Of a DNA stretch of 37,803 bases, positions 8,232-16,999 are shown in pieces. Source of the stretch: JAQVWU01 sp964628455. Lineage in GTDB: Bacteria > Bacillota > Clostridia > Oscillospirales > CAG-272. The position numbers and the translations under genes are program-made. Below the pieces are notes generated by a model. That model made no database searches and had not been told where the DNA came from. It saw only the letters and a list, made by a program, of their open reading frames with translations. Numbering within the stretch: the first letter of the stretch is position 1; the number at the start of each line of letters is the position of its first letter. The DNA is taken from positions 1-37,803 of the forward strand of contig CAZVPD010000017.1 of the NCBI GenBank assembly GCA_964628455.1, written 5' to 3'.

Positions 8232-10642
8232 GACCACGAGATATAAATGTATCCGGTGATATGGGACGCCGTGACGGATCTGCCGTCGTCCGACCGGGTT
8301 TTTTCGGTGTTGTCGTGCTCGCTGATGCCGGATTTATTCGAAACCATCCGGATATAGGCTCCCTGCGGGGGGAAGAATGTTATCTCCGCGTCGTCGAGGC
8401 CCCGTATGAGTATGCGGTGGGCAAGCGCGGGATGCTCTGCCGTCCGTATCTCGCAGAAGACGGCGGTGCGCCGTTTCTGACGGGCAAAAACCCTGCATTC
8501 ATCCGACTGCCAGCGGCGAAGCGTGTATTCCGCGCCGTTTTCGTCGAGGAAGCACTCCGACCCGCTTATAATCGGCGCTCCGTCGGGATAGGACAATACC
8601 GCCCGCATCGTGGTGTCGCGTGTAAAACCCGACACGAAAAGCGCGTTCCGGGCCCTTGAATTCAATAGAATGGGATAATATTCCGGAATATGCTCCGAGA
8701 TGAAACGTATTTTTATTCCGAAGGATTCGAGGGCGCCCCTGAGCAGCAGCGAAACGGGGAAGTATTCCCCCGCGGGCAGGGGATTCGGCAGGGAAGTCTT
8801 TGTTTTCGCATGCGGAAAGCTTCCCCTTACCCAGGCGATGCGGCCGTTATGGGAAGCATAAAGTCGCGTGTCGCAGCCGTCGGTGACTTCGGCGTCCGCC
8901 GTGACGTCCGGGTCGCCGTTATAGACTTCGCAGATGCCTCCGCCCGACAGCAGCGGGTCATGCAGCAGGACACCGGGTATTTTCGCGCCGTGAATGATAT
9001 CGCGGCAGAGCGTCGTGGTGACCGTCATTCTGCCGCCGGCCGGAGTGCTGTGTGCGATCCCGAGAAGGGTCCGGAGTTCCGGCGAAGCGTGTGCGGTGCT
9101 GCCGTAAAGCAGGATCTTCAGGCCGTGTTTCAAAGCGTTGAAAAGCGCTTTTTCCAGTTCCGATCCCGCGGGCGGGACCGGAATCAGCAGCACGGTATGA
9201 AGATAGTTTTTCATGTCGGATTTCAGGAAGTTTTCATCGGAAACGACGGTGTTGAGGGGAAACCCGTTGTCTATCGCGTTTTCGATCAGCCAGTCGTCCA
9301 TGAATATGCGTTCGGGCCTGCTTTCCCCGAGATAATATCCGATGGGATAGACCCACGTCACCGGACCCGCTTCGTCGGGATACCTTCCGAAGGCGTCGAG
9401 GATATGGGGGATCACCTCGGTCGGACACCGCCTGGGCATATTGCCGTAGGAATCGTCCGCCGACAGTATGTTTACCCCGTAGGGTTTTGTTGTTTTGCCC
9501 TCCGCGTCGAGGCGCGTGATGCTGAGCGGGAGGTAGATGTCATGGGGCGAACGGCCGTAACGGTCAAACCAGGGGCTGTTGTGCCACCACGGGTCATGCG
9601 TATAATAGCGGAACAGGTATCCCTTTTGCGGCAGAGCGGCTATATGCGACATATAGCCGGCAAGTTCCAGGCCGAATCTGAAGTTAAGCGCGGCCCACGG
9701 GGAATTCGGCGGCGCAAGAAGGGCCGGACAGCCGTATATGTGCCCGAGCGGAGTCCCGTGCGCGGCGATATCCATGCCGGAGGAGAGGTTGCTCCCCCGT
9801 GTCTCGATGCGCGTATCGCCGGTGACGGCGGTGAATTCCCGCCAGAATTCCGCGATGCTGTTTTTTACGGATTCCGCCCCGGAAGAATCGAACGATTCGC
9901 CGTTAAAAATTTCTCCGGTCCAGTTCCATGAGTGCAAAGAATATCCGAAACCGTTGGACAGCCATATATAATCAAATCCGACGTCGGCGGCGAGTGCTTT
10001 ATATTGTTTTCCGAGAAAATGTCCGAAATGGGTGCCTTCCGGAATACCGGAAGGGAAGGCTGCGTATTTATGTGTATCGCCCTTCAGGCGCGAGGCGCAG
10101 TGTATCCATTGGGACGTGCCCATGATATTTCCGCGTGCGATCTCGGTATGGCGGTGGAATTTAAATTCGGAGTAGGCGAACTCGGGACCGGGGTCGAAGG
10201 TTGCGCCCACTTCCGCCTCAAAGCCGCAGATCTCCCGCGATGCTTCTTTCAGCGCGGCGATGATCCGCTTCAGGTCCGAGTAACGCATCTGCGGGGGGTC
10301 CTCCGTGTAAAATACCGGCCGGGCGTGCAGGGATTCGTATTCGGGATAGTCCGGAATACCGCAGGGAGGGAGTTCTTTTTTCGGATTTCCTATTCCGATA
10401 TAGCGCCCCCATTCGAACGTGTCGTTTATATCTCCGCTGTAGTCGAGAATTTCGCTGCCGTCACTTGCCCACAGCATGACCGCGCAGCCCGATGCATAAT
10501 GCAGGAGCCCGCGCCATCCGTCGAACAGTTCGCGGCAGGTCCGGTTTATATATACATCGTCCGTTTTCTTAAAAGGCTTGAGGCTCAGTTCCAGGCACAC
10601 CCTGCCCACGCTCATATCACAGGGATAATCATAATCATGCAT
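8228..10642 (-). CDS. Large protein of unrecognised family, first gene of glycosidase operon
   Basis: 804 residues with no family that I recognise. Visible marks are ELSLKPFK near residue 18, a tryptophan- and histidine-rich middle (YYTHDPWWHNSPWFDRYG, about 345-362), and a strand-rich last ~200 residues containing a small-sandwich-like pattern. There is no signal peptide or membrane segment. Aromatic-rich loops plus a C-terminal beta domain are what one sees in cytoplasmic glycosidases or phosphorylases, and the operon context supports that. The start ATG at 10642 follows an ACGGAG site and a 54-base leader from a perfect promoter. It ends in an ATGA overlap with the GH42-like gene. A glycoside-active enzyme is an inference. 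Confidence 0.55.
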   Translation of the reverse strand: MHDYDYPCDMSVGRVCLELSLKPFKKTDDVYINRTCRELFDGWRGLLHYASGCAVMLWASDGSEILDYSGDINDTFEWGRYIGIGNPKKELPPCGIPDYPEYESLHARPVFYTEDPPQMRYSDLKRIIAALKEASREICGFEAEVGATFDPGPEFAYSEFKFHRHTEIARGNIMGTSQWIHCASRLKGDTHKYAAFPSGIPEGTHFGHFLGKQYKALAADVGFDYIWLSNGFGYSLHSWNWTGEIFNGESFDSSGAESVKNSIAEFWREFTAVTGDTRIETRGSNLSSGMDIAAHGTPLGHIYGCPALLAPPNSPWAALNFRFGLELAGYMSHIAALPQKGYLFRYYTHDPWWHNSPWFDRYGRSPHDIYLPLSITRLDAEGKTTKPYGVNILSADDSYGNMPRRCPTEVIPHILDAFGRYPDEAGPVTWVYPIGYYLGESRPERIFMDDWLIENAIDNGFPLNTVVSDENFLKSDMKNYLHTVLLIPVPPAGSELEKALFNALKHGLKILLYGSTAHASPELRTLLGIAHSTPAGGRMTVTTTLCRDIIHGAKIPGVLLHDPLLSGGGICEVYNGDPDVTADAEVTDGCDTRLYASHNGRIAWVRGSFPHAKTKTSLPNPLPAGEYFPVSLLLRGALESFGIKIRFISEHIPEYYPILLNSRARNALFVSGFTRDTTMRAVLSYPDGAPIISGSECFLDENGAEYTLRRWQSDECRVFARQKRRTAVFCEIRTAEHPALAHRILIRGLDDAEITFFPPQGAYIRMVSNKSGISEHDNTEKTRSDDGRSVTASHITGYIYISWS

Positions 10643-10695
10643 TTTTTTACTCCGTTTTGATTTTTTCGGGCATCGGCCCCCGGGCTGATAGCTTT

Positions 10696-10724
10696 ATTAT
10701 AGGAACAACCGCCGGAAATGTCAA
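10696..10724 (-). promoter_or_regulatory. SigA-type promoter of the glycosidase operon
   Basis: On the minus strand, TTGACA (10724-10719), a 17-base spacer and TATAAT (10701-10696) match consensus at all 12 positions. A GCCGG/CCGGC inverted repeat (10711-10715 with 10730-10734) brackets the -35 box and could be an operator, though it is short. This promoter would serve the four genes 10642 to 3205. Confidence 0.85.
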
Positions 10725-10754
10725 CCGTGCCGGCAAATAAAAATAAATATCCGC

Positions 10755-10783
10755 TTGCATTATCGTCCGCCAGGCTTTATAAT
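10755..10783 (+). promoter_or_regulatory. SigA-type promoter of the UroD-like gene pair
   Basis: TTGCAT (10755-10760), a 17-base spacer and TATAAT (10778-10783) lie 39 bases before the start at 10823. It diverges from the glycosidase operon promoter, with the two -35 boxes only 30 bases apart, so one regulator could control both directions. Confidence 0.8.
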
Positions 10784-10822
10784 AAACTGGGATGCTGTTT
10801 AAAAAAACCGGAGGTATCATGT

Positions 10823-12058
10823 ATGAACGATGATCTGAAAAGAATACGCGCTCTTGCCGAAAAATATGCGGCTGCCGCCCTTTGCGGCGCAAATGCCGCA
10901 AGGACGCACAATTACCGTGAACTCAACAGTCTTAAAGTCGTCCGGCCTCCCGTGCTGGTTTTTGAAATTCCGTTCGGCGAATTTTCGGACTGCGAAGAGC
11001 TTCGGCTGCAGTGCGAAAGCGGGGCTTACCGTTCGCTCGAATGGGAGATGCGCTCCGAATTATACAAATGGAACCGGTTTTGCGGGGATTATGCGCTTCA
11101 TCCCTATTACCGAAGTTCTGTCGCGGTGAACAACAGCGGAACGGGTGTCGGCTCCAGAGAAAAAACCATTCCCTCGGAAAAGGGCGGCTATATCATGGCC
11201 CATGAATACGAGGATGTGCTCGGAGACGATGAGGCGCTGGCAAAAGTCAGAATGCCCGAAATATCGCTGAACAGAGAGGCCACGGAATCCCGCCTGGAAT
11301 TCTGTTCGGAAATTTTCGAAGGGATTATGCCCGTAAAGAAAGCAGGGGTGAGTCTATACCTCAGTTCCTGGGATACGATGTCGGTCCTCCGCGGTATGAC
11401 CAACTGTATGATGGACCTTTATGACAACCCGGATTTTATACACCGCATCATGGAGCGCTTCACCAGGATCAACGAACATATCATCGATGAATACGACCGG
11501 CTGAATATTTACGATACCGATCCGTATTATCTGCACTGCACACCGGCCTGTACCTACGAACTGCCCGTAAAAGACATGGACAGCGAACGCATAACCGCGC
11601 GCGACATCTGGTGCCGTGCGATGGCACAGCCGCTTGCGGTTGTTTCCCCGGAGATGTTTGCGGAGTTTGACCTGCAGTATACGCAGCGTCTGTTTGACAA
11701 ATGCGGGCTGGCTTATTACGGCTGCTGCGAACCGCTCCACGATAAGATCGACATGCTCCGGCGGTTCACGAATCTGCGGCGCATATCGGTTACCCCCTGG
11801 GCTGACGTCGATACAGCCGCGGAGAAAATAGGCGGAGATTATGTACTGTCCTACAAGTCGAATCCGGCTTATGTCGCGGGAAGGGTCTTCGATCCTGTTC
11901 CTGTCGCTGCCGAAACAAAACGCGTCCTCGAAGCCTGCCGCCGGAACGGAACCCCCTGCGAATTTATTCTCAAAGACATCAGTTCGGTCTCGAACAATCC
12001 GGAGAATTTAACACAGTGGGTCAATACAGTGAATGCCGTCATCGACAGATATTTTTAA
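10823..12058 (+). CDS. Uroporphyrinogen-decarboxylase-family protein, probable methyltransferase (1)
   Basis: 411 residues from ATG 10823, chosen because GGAGG (10810-10814) lies 8 bases upstream and the earlier in-frame ATG (10718) overlaps the promoter. The protein fits the UroD/MtaA/CmuA superfamily as found in Clostridia. YYGCCEPLHDKID at 298-310 holds C301, C302 and H306, and TPWADVDTAAEKIGGDYVLSYKSNP (324-348) is the family's C-terminal signature. HCTPAC (238-243) offers further thiols. Members without haem genes nearby are usually corrinoid- or thiol-linked methyltransferases rather than true HemE. It heads a plus-strand group with a second UroD-like gene. No corrinoid protein gene is in the window, so the methyl donor is unknown. 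Confidence 0.82.
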   Translation: MNDDLKRIRALAEKYAAAALCGANAARTHNYRELNSLKVVRPPVLVFEIPFGEFSDCEELRLQCESGAYRSLEWEMRSELYKWNRFCGDYALHPYYRSSVAVNNSGTGVGSREKTIPSEKGGYIMAHEYEDVLGDDEALAKVRMPEISLNREATESRLEFCSEIFEGIMPVKKAGVSLYLSSWDTMSVLRGMTNCMMDLYDNPDFIHRIMERFTRINEHIIDEYDRLNIYDTDPYYLHCTPACTYELPVKDMDSERITARDIWCRAMAQPLAVVSPEMFAEFDLQYTQRLFDKCGLAYYGCCEPLHDKIDMLRRFTNLRRISVTPWADVDTAAEKIGGDYVLSYKSNPAYVAGRVFDPVPVAAETKRVLEACRRNGTPCEFILKDISSVSNNPENLTQWVNTVNAVIDRYF

Positions 12059-12093
12059 ACCCGAAATTCCGAAATTTATCCGGGAGAGATTTT

Positions 12094-13161
12094 ATGAAGC
12101 CGATTTTTGAAAAAAGCGACTGGGAACGGATCATAGACACTTACAACGCGTGGTGGGAGAGGAAACTCGATCGCCCGCTGTTCAATCTGTCCTTTTACGG
12201 ATGCGAACCCGATATGAAGCGTCCCGAAGGGAAAATTACGGAAAACCTGCATGAACTGGCGTCCGACCCGCCCGAACTGGTTGCCGAAAAATACGACTAC
12301 ATCATGCGCACCCGCAGGTACGCAGCGGATGGTTATCCCGGATACTGGTTCTATTTCGGCCCGATCTTCGGCGTCGAATTTTACGGGGCGAGGGCTTATG
12401 TGGCTCCGGATACGACCTGGTATAAACCCGACCGGTTTCTGCCGATCGAAAAGATCCGTCCGGCCGTCGACCCCGGAAGCGTATTCCTGCCCCGCCTGCG
12501 CGAGCTGTACCGCGCGTTCGCCGACCGGTTCGGCAGCAGCGTCGCGGCCAGCGCCCCCCCGCGATTCTGTTTTGACTACCTGTGTTCGTTTCTCGACTCT
12601 TACGATATGGCCTACGCGCTGTATGATTCACCCGGTGAGGTAAAGCGCTGCCTCCGCGAATTTATGGACGCGGATCTGGGACTCAGGGCCGAACTGGGCG
12701 GATATGTAAAGGACGCGCCCGGATTTACGACATGGGGCGGGATCTTCGCGCCCGAACCCTGGGACGGGACCCAGTGCGATTACAGCGCTTTGATCTCGCC
12801 TGAGCAGTTCCGCGAGTTTGTGCTGCCCGTGCTGAAGCGTTCGATCGATCATTCGCCGAGGTATAATTATTATCATCTCGACGGACCCGGCGAACTGTGC
12901 CATCTCGATATGATCCTCGGGATCGAAAACCTCAAATGCATGCAGTGGGTCCCGGCGCCCAATGAGGGCGAGCAGCATAAATGGGGTTGGCTTTACCGCA
13001 AAATATCCGACGCGGGGAAGAATATCTGGTTCTGCGGCGGGCTGGATAATCTCGACCTGCTGATCGAACAGACGGGGACGGCAAAAGGGATCTATCTGAG
13101 CGCGGCCTATCCCGTCTCCGAATATGACGCCGTCATGAAACGCATCGGGAAATACATGTGA
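12094..13161 (+). CDS. Uroporphyrinogen-decarboxylase-family protein, probable methyltransferase (2)
   Basis: 356 residues from ATG 12094, preceded by GGGAGAG at normal spacing. An upstream ATG at 12016 lies inside the previous gene and is unlikely. The barrel features of the UroD superfamily are visible: TTWGGIFAPEPW (212-223), YYHLDGPGELCHLD (259-272; H261, C269 and H270 are possible zinc ligands), KCMQWVPAPNEGE (281-293) and WFCGGLDNLDLL near the C-terminus. It is clearly diverged from the neighbour 35 bases upstream, so the two are probably distinct partners rather than a recent duplication. Demethylation of a methylated substrate linked to the sugar pathway is a guess from context. Confidence 0.8.
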   Translation: MKPIFEKSDWERIIDTYNAWWERKLDRPLFNLSFYGCEPDMKRPEGKITENLHELASDPPELVAEKYDYIMRTRRYAADGYPGYWFYFGPIFGVEFYGARAYVAPDTTWYKPDRFLPIEKIRPAVDPGSVFLPRLRELYRAFADRFGSSVAASAPPRFCFDYLCSFLDSYDMAYALYDSPGEVKRCLREFMDADLGLRAELGGYVKDAPGFTTWGGIFAPEPWDGTQCDYSALISPEQFREFVLPVLKRSIDHSPRYNYYHLDGPGELCHLDMILGIENLKCMQWVPAPNEGEQHKWGWLYRKISDAGKNIWFCGGLDNLDLLIEQTGTAKGIYLSAAYPVSEYDAVMKRIGKYM

Positions 13162-13242
13162 ACGGATGCTCCCGGGCCTTTATACCGTGCCGGTCCACGG
13201 ACGCAAAGAACGACATGAATGGAAAGGAAACAAAGAAAAGTT

Positions 13243-14451
13243 ATGATCATTAAACCGAGAGTGAAAGGCTTTATCTGCACGACGGCACACCCTGCGGGAT
13301 GCCGTGAAAATATAGAGGAACAGGTGTCCTATGCCCTTTCAAACGAAAGAGGGAGATCCGGTTACGCCCCGAAAACAGTGCTGGTCGTCGGCGCTTCTAC
13401 CGGATACGGCCTGAGCTGCCGGATCACTTCCGCTTTTCAGTACAACGCCGCGACGATCGGTGTTTTCCTCGAAAGGGAACCTGCGCCGAAAAGCAGCGGT
13501 TCGCCGGGATGGTACAATACGGCTTATTTCGAAGAAATGTGCAGGGAGCACGGGAAACAGGCGCTGAGCGTGAACGGAGACGCATTTTCGCCTGAAACCA
13601 AACAGTCGGTCATCGGGAAGGTCCGCGGCCTAAATACAAAGATCGATCTTGTCATCTACAGCGTGGCTGCTCCCCGCCGTAAAGATCCCGTTACAGGCAA
13701 CACTTATTTTTCGAAGATCCTGCCCGTCGGTTCCGCGTTCAGCGAAAAAACGGTGGATATACAGACCGGGCTTGTTTCCGACATCACGGTCGGTCCCGCG
13801 GCCGCCGAGGAAATATCCGATACGGTCAAAGTGATGGGCGGAGAGGACTGGCTTGCCTGGATGAAAGAACTGCTCCGTGCGGACGTACTGGCCGAAGGGG
13901 TGACGGCACTGGCGTTTTCCTACATAGGTCCCGAATTTACGCACCCGATTTATCTGAACGGGACGATCGGCAGGGCGAAAGAGGATCTTTTTGAGAAATC
14001 CCGGGAGATTCATGATCTGCTGAAAGGTCTCGGCGGGAGGGCATTCATCTCCGTAAACAAAGCGCTGGTCACGCAGGCCAGCTCCGCGATACCCGTCGTA
14101 CCGCTGTATATTTCGATTTTATATAAAGTAATGAAAGAAAAGGGTCTGCATGAGAACTGTATACAGCAGAGCACGCGCCTTTTTGAAAACCTCGGGTCCG
14201 GCGGTCCCGATTTCGACTCTTCGGGCAGGCTGAGGCTGGATAATTTCGAGATGCAGCCGGATGTGCAGGAAAAAGTAAAAAGCATCTGGGGACGGATCAC
14301 GACGGAAAATCTCGGCGATTTAACGGATATAGCGGGATACAGGCAGGAGTTTTTGGAATTGTTCGGATTCAGGCCGTCTGTCGACACCGACGCGGACGTC
14401 GATCACATGGTCCCGATCCCGAGCCTTGAAGCGGAACGGTCTGAAGCATAA
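13243..14451 (+). CDS. fabV: FabV/Ter-family enoyl reductase (NADH)
   Basis: 402 residues from ATG 13243. The family N-terminus MIIKPRVKGFICTTAHP fixes this start, although its Shine-Dalgarno (GGAAAGG, 13221) is rather far. The Rossmann motif GASTGYG is at 50-56. The active-site Y-x8-K is Y237/K246 within THPIYLNGTIGRAK, matching Tyr235/Lys244 of Yersinia FabV. APRRKDP and VMGGEDW are further family blocks. Such enzymes reduce trans-2-enoyl-ACP in fatty-acid synthesis, or trans-2-enoyl-CoA (Ter) in butyrate-type fermentation. The sequence does not decide between them. It stands 81 bases after the UroD-like gene without a clear promoter of its own and is followed by a terminator. Confidence 0.93.
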   Translation: MIIKPRVKGFICTTAHPAGCRENIEEQVSYALSNERGRSGYAPKTVLVVGASTGYGLSCRITSAFQYNAATIGVFLEREPAPKSSGSPGWYNTAYFEEMCREHGKQALSVNGDAFSPETKQSVIGKVRGLNTKIDLVIYSVAAPRRKDPVTGNTYFSKILPVGSAFSEKTVDIQTGLVSDITVGPAAAEEISDTVKVMGGEDWLAWMKELLRADVLAEGVTALAFSYIGPEFTHPIYLNGTIGRAKEDLFEKSREIHDLLKGLGGRAFISVNKALVTQASSAIPVVPLYISILYKVMKEKGLHENCIQQSTRLFENLGSGGPDFDSSGRLRLDNFEMQPDVQEKVKSIWGRITTENLGDLTDIAGYRQEFLELFGFRPSVDTDADVDHMVPIPSLEAERSEA

Positions 14452-14473
14452 CCCCGGTTTTATTTCAGTCACG

Positions 14474-14517
14474 GCAATACGGCGGATGACCTTTCATCCT
14501 GTCGTATTGCTTTTTTT
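14474..14517 (+). terminator. Rho-independent terminator after fabV
   Basis: GCAATACG (14474-14481) pairs with CGTATTGC (14503-14510). GGATGA and TCATCC extend the stem inside an internal loop, and seven T follow. It is 22 bases after the fabV stop. Confidence 0.85.
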
Positions 14518-14529
14518 CGGCAGGGAAAA

Positions 14530-14585
14530 ACCGCGCCCTTTTACCGGTCATGCATTATGTCGCATGCCGGCTTTCCGGGCGCGGT
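14530..14585 (-). terminator. Rho-independent terminator of the ABC exporter operon
   Basis: ACCGCGCCC (14530-14538) pairs with GGGCGCGGT (14577-14585), with an inner CCGG and CATGC/GCATG stem. On the minus strand the hairpin is followed by GGTTTTT. It lies 13 bases after the DUF4340 stop. Confidence 0.8.
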
Positions 14586-14598
14586 CCTTTATACGGGT

Positions 14599-15528
14599 TT
14601 ATATTTTGAGCAGCATTTCCAGCGTTTCGGAGTCCATTGTGTAGATCAGCGGGCTGTCGTTGAACATCACGTACCGCAGGGTGTCGTCCCCTTCGGCGGG
14701 AGACCCGACGCGGAAGGTCATATCGTAATTCACGGGAACACCCGCGGTGGATGTCACCGAACTTTCTTCGGTCGCTATCCCTTTGACGACCGTGTAATGA
14801 ACCGTGATGGCCGGCGCGGAAGAACCGAGTCCGAATTGTTCGATCATTGCGGCGTCCGGTTTATAGGCGACGCACCCGTCGAAATACAATGCGGTCAGTT
14901 TTTCGAGCAGTTCGGGTTCCGTTACGCTGAAACTCGTCAGCGTGCTGACGACCTCGCAGCCTTTGATCGCGTCGACCGTCAGCTTGGGAAGTTCGTCAAA
15001 AGCAGCGAGTTCCAGAAGCGTGTCATCAAAATAGGAGGTCAGGCCGGAGGCTATCATATAGACGGTTTCGTCGCCTTCGATTGAAAAATAATAATTGTTG
15101 TTGAAGGAATTGTATTTGCCGATGTGATAGGTCTTTGCGGTTCCGTCGGAGTATGAGACGGAGACCGTATAATCCGGATCGGACAGACCGCTGTCTTCTT
15201 CCGAAACCTCCCCCGGAGCGAAACTTCTCGACATCGGAACGGCCGATATGGCGGCAGCCATTGCCGCAGCCTTCTCCTGATTCACGGGGAAATCGCGGTC
15301 TCCTTCAAGATACCACAGGCTGTCGTAAACGAGCGGGACCGTCTGATCCCCTTTGACATAGGACAGAGCGGTCATATCGGCGGGTTTGTAGTCGGCCAGC
15401 ATAACGGTCGTCTCTTCGGTCACGGCGTCGTTCTGTTTCATTTTCGGGGATACAACGGCGTATACGACGATCAGCAGCACGGCCAGAGCTGTGATAAAGA
15501 ACAGTACAGCCGGGCGGTTCTTTTTCAT
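14599..15528 (-). CDS. DUF4340 domain protein, ABC-linked
   Basis: 309 residues. One N-terminal membrane anchor (~8-27) is followed by an extracytoplasmic beta-rich region typical of DUF4340: SLWYLEGDRDFPVNQEKAAAM at ~71-91, a VSVSYSDGTAKTYHIGKYN strand pair, and YYFSIEGDETVYMI. DUF4340 proteins usually sit downstream of GldG-like proteins in Gld-type ABC operons, as here. Its ATG follows the GldG-like stop with no gap (TAAATG), so the two are coupled. Presumably it is an outward-facing accessory subunit. Its exact role and the transported substrate are unknown. Confidence 0.88.
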   Translation of the reverse strand: MKKNRPAVLFFITALAVLLIVVYAVVSPKMKQNDAVTEETTVMLADYKPADMTALSYVKGDQTVPLVYDSLWYLEGDRDFPVNQEKAAAMAAAISAVPMSRSFAPGEVSEEDSGLSDPDYTVSVSYSDGTAKTYHIGKYNSFNNNYYFSIEGDETVYMIASGLTSYFDDTLLELAAFDELPKLTVDAIKGCEVVSTLTSFSVTEPELLEKLTALYFDGCVAYKPDAAMIEQFGLGSSAPAITVHYTVVKGIATEESSVTSTAGVPVNYDMTFRVGSPAEGDDTLRYVMFNDSPLIYTMDSETLEMLLKI

Positions 15529-16986
15529 TTAGCGCTTTCTCCTCCTCATCCAAAACCACAGGCCGGACAATACGGTTCCCGCAGGCAGCAGAATGGTGAT
15601 GACGGCGCTCCACATGTTGGCCGAAAGTTCGCTTATGACAAGAGCGGCTACCTGCATGCTCTTGGTGCTTATGGATACGGACGATTCTTTTTCGCTCAGA
15701 TAGGTCAGCGCCGAAAGGAAAAACGTCGAGTTTCCGCCCGAAACATAGGTGTCGATCTGGTCGTCTGCGATATAGGGACTCGACAGCCAGATGATTTTGG
15801 ACCCGTTCGAACTGTTTTTGATCAGGACGCCGAGATTGAACGGTCCCGTGACGTCTCCGTCGGCTTTTTCGAGCGATTCGATGTTGTAGGCATCAGCCTT
15901 GGAATAAGCGGCGGCGGAAGTCGTAAGCAGAGGCGTTACCGTTGTGTTTTCCGGCAGCGTTTCACTTTTCACGATGCTGTGGGCGTAAGGCAGTGCGACT
16001 TTGATATTGTCGTTTGTGATGAGCGCGGATATTTCGCTTGATTCGATCTTGGGAAGAAGGAAGTAGGGATAACCGCTCATGTAGTAGTTTGCGTTGCCCT
16101 CAATGACCATGCCGTCGTTATACTCGGCGCCGTATTCGGAGGTAAAGGCGCGCAGGTTCGGCATGGCAGTGTCCGAGTAGGTCGTCATAAGGATCAGATA
16201 TCCGCCGCCCCCGAGGTAATTTTTGATCCTGGTGATCTCATCGGCGCTGATATCCGCCGTCGGATTGTTGATGATCAGGCATGTGGCGTCTTCGGGTACG
16301 GCTTCCGCGGTCAGAAGGCTGAGTTCCGAGACGATAATGTTGTCGTTTGTTATATATCCCGACAGGGCTTCGCCGAACGGGGATTCGCCGTGCCCGCCCA
16401 GCATATAGGCGGTCGGGATACGGTCGCTTGTCACGTAATCGAGGGCGCCCGTGATCTTGCTTTCGCCTGCAAACGAGGTGCTTCCCGTCGGGGTCTGTCC
16501 GGTGGTATAATAATTCATCAGTTCTTCTTCGGAATATTCCGTCACATAGATCTCCGAATTGTCCGCTATATAGCTGCGGCGCGCGCTTTCAAAAATAAGG
16601 CTGTTCGGCGACAGTGTTTTGTCGGTGTATTTCGCCGTGAAATTCGGATTGGTCGCCGGATTGATCTTCTTCACCGTAATGCGGCTGTTGAGCGAAACAT
16701 AGCGTCCGAGCAGTTCCTCGACGGCGGGGTCCTCTTTGCCGGTCTCCGCTATAAAATACACTGTGATGTCCTCGCCGATGGCTTTCACCAGCTCTTTGGT
16801 TTCGTCCGTTATGGTATATAGGCTGTTGCCCGAGGTGTCAATTTTTGTATAGGCCGGAGGGAGGGCGGCGGCAAAAAGATTGATGACCGCGACGATTGCG
16901 AGAACGGCTGCGGAGATCAGGGTGCTGTAGCCGCCGATCCTGAAATATTTGCTTTTAAAAGACGCCGAGACAGAATTCTTTTTCAT
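15529..16986 (-). CDS. GldG-like ABC transport auxiliary protein
   Basis: 485 residues from ATG 16986, which has a GGAGGT site and lies 13 bases after the permease stop. Longer frames start inside the permease and are rejected. There is an N-terminal anchor (~20-42) after a basic KKNSVSASFKSKYFR, then an ABC_transp_aux (GldG/IFT52-like) domain with SLYTITDETKELVKAI, a Rossmann-like middle (GHGESPFG, CLIINNPTADIS, GGGYLILM) and a C-terminal membrane helix followed by a WMRRRKR tail. In Bacteroidetes GldG serves gliding; in Firmicutes this set is a general ABC exporter of unknown cargo. It acts at the outer face of the membrane with the permease. Confidence 0.88.
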   Translation of the reverse strand: MKKNSVSASFKSKYFRIGGYSTLISAAVLAIVAVINLFAAALPPAYTKIDTSGNSLYTITDETKELVKAIGEDITVYFIAETGKEDPAVEELLGRYVSLNSRITVKKINPATNPNFTAKYTDKTLSPNSLIFESARRSYIADNSEIYVTEYSEEELMNYYTTGQTPTGSTSFAGESKITGALDYVTSDRIPTAYMLGGHGESPFGEALSGYITNDNIIVSELSLLTAEAVPEDATCLIINNPTADISADEITRIKNYLGGGGYLILMTTYSDTAMPNLRAFTSEYGAEYNDGMVIEGNANYYMSGYPYFLLPKIESSEISALITNDNIKVALPYAHSIVKSETLPENTTVTPLLTTSAAAYSKADAYNIESLEKADGDVTGPFNLGVLIKNSSNGSKIIWLSSPYIADDQIDTYVSGGNSTFFLSALTYLSEKESSVSISTKSMQVAALVISELSANMWSAVITILLPAGTVLSGLWFWMRRRKR

Positions 16987-16999
16987 AATTGACCTCCGT

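Noticed and set aside
8690..10660. Long plus-strand frames (8690-9931 and 9932-10660)
   Set aside because: Antisense shadows of the 804-residue gene. They have arginine- and glycine-rich, low-quality protein sequence and no ribosome sites of note.
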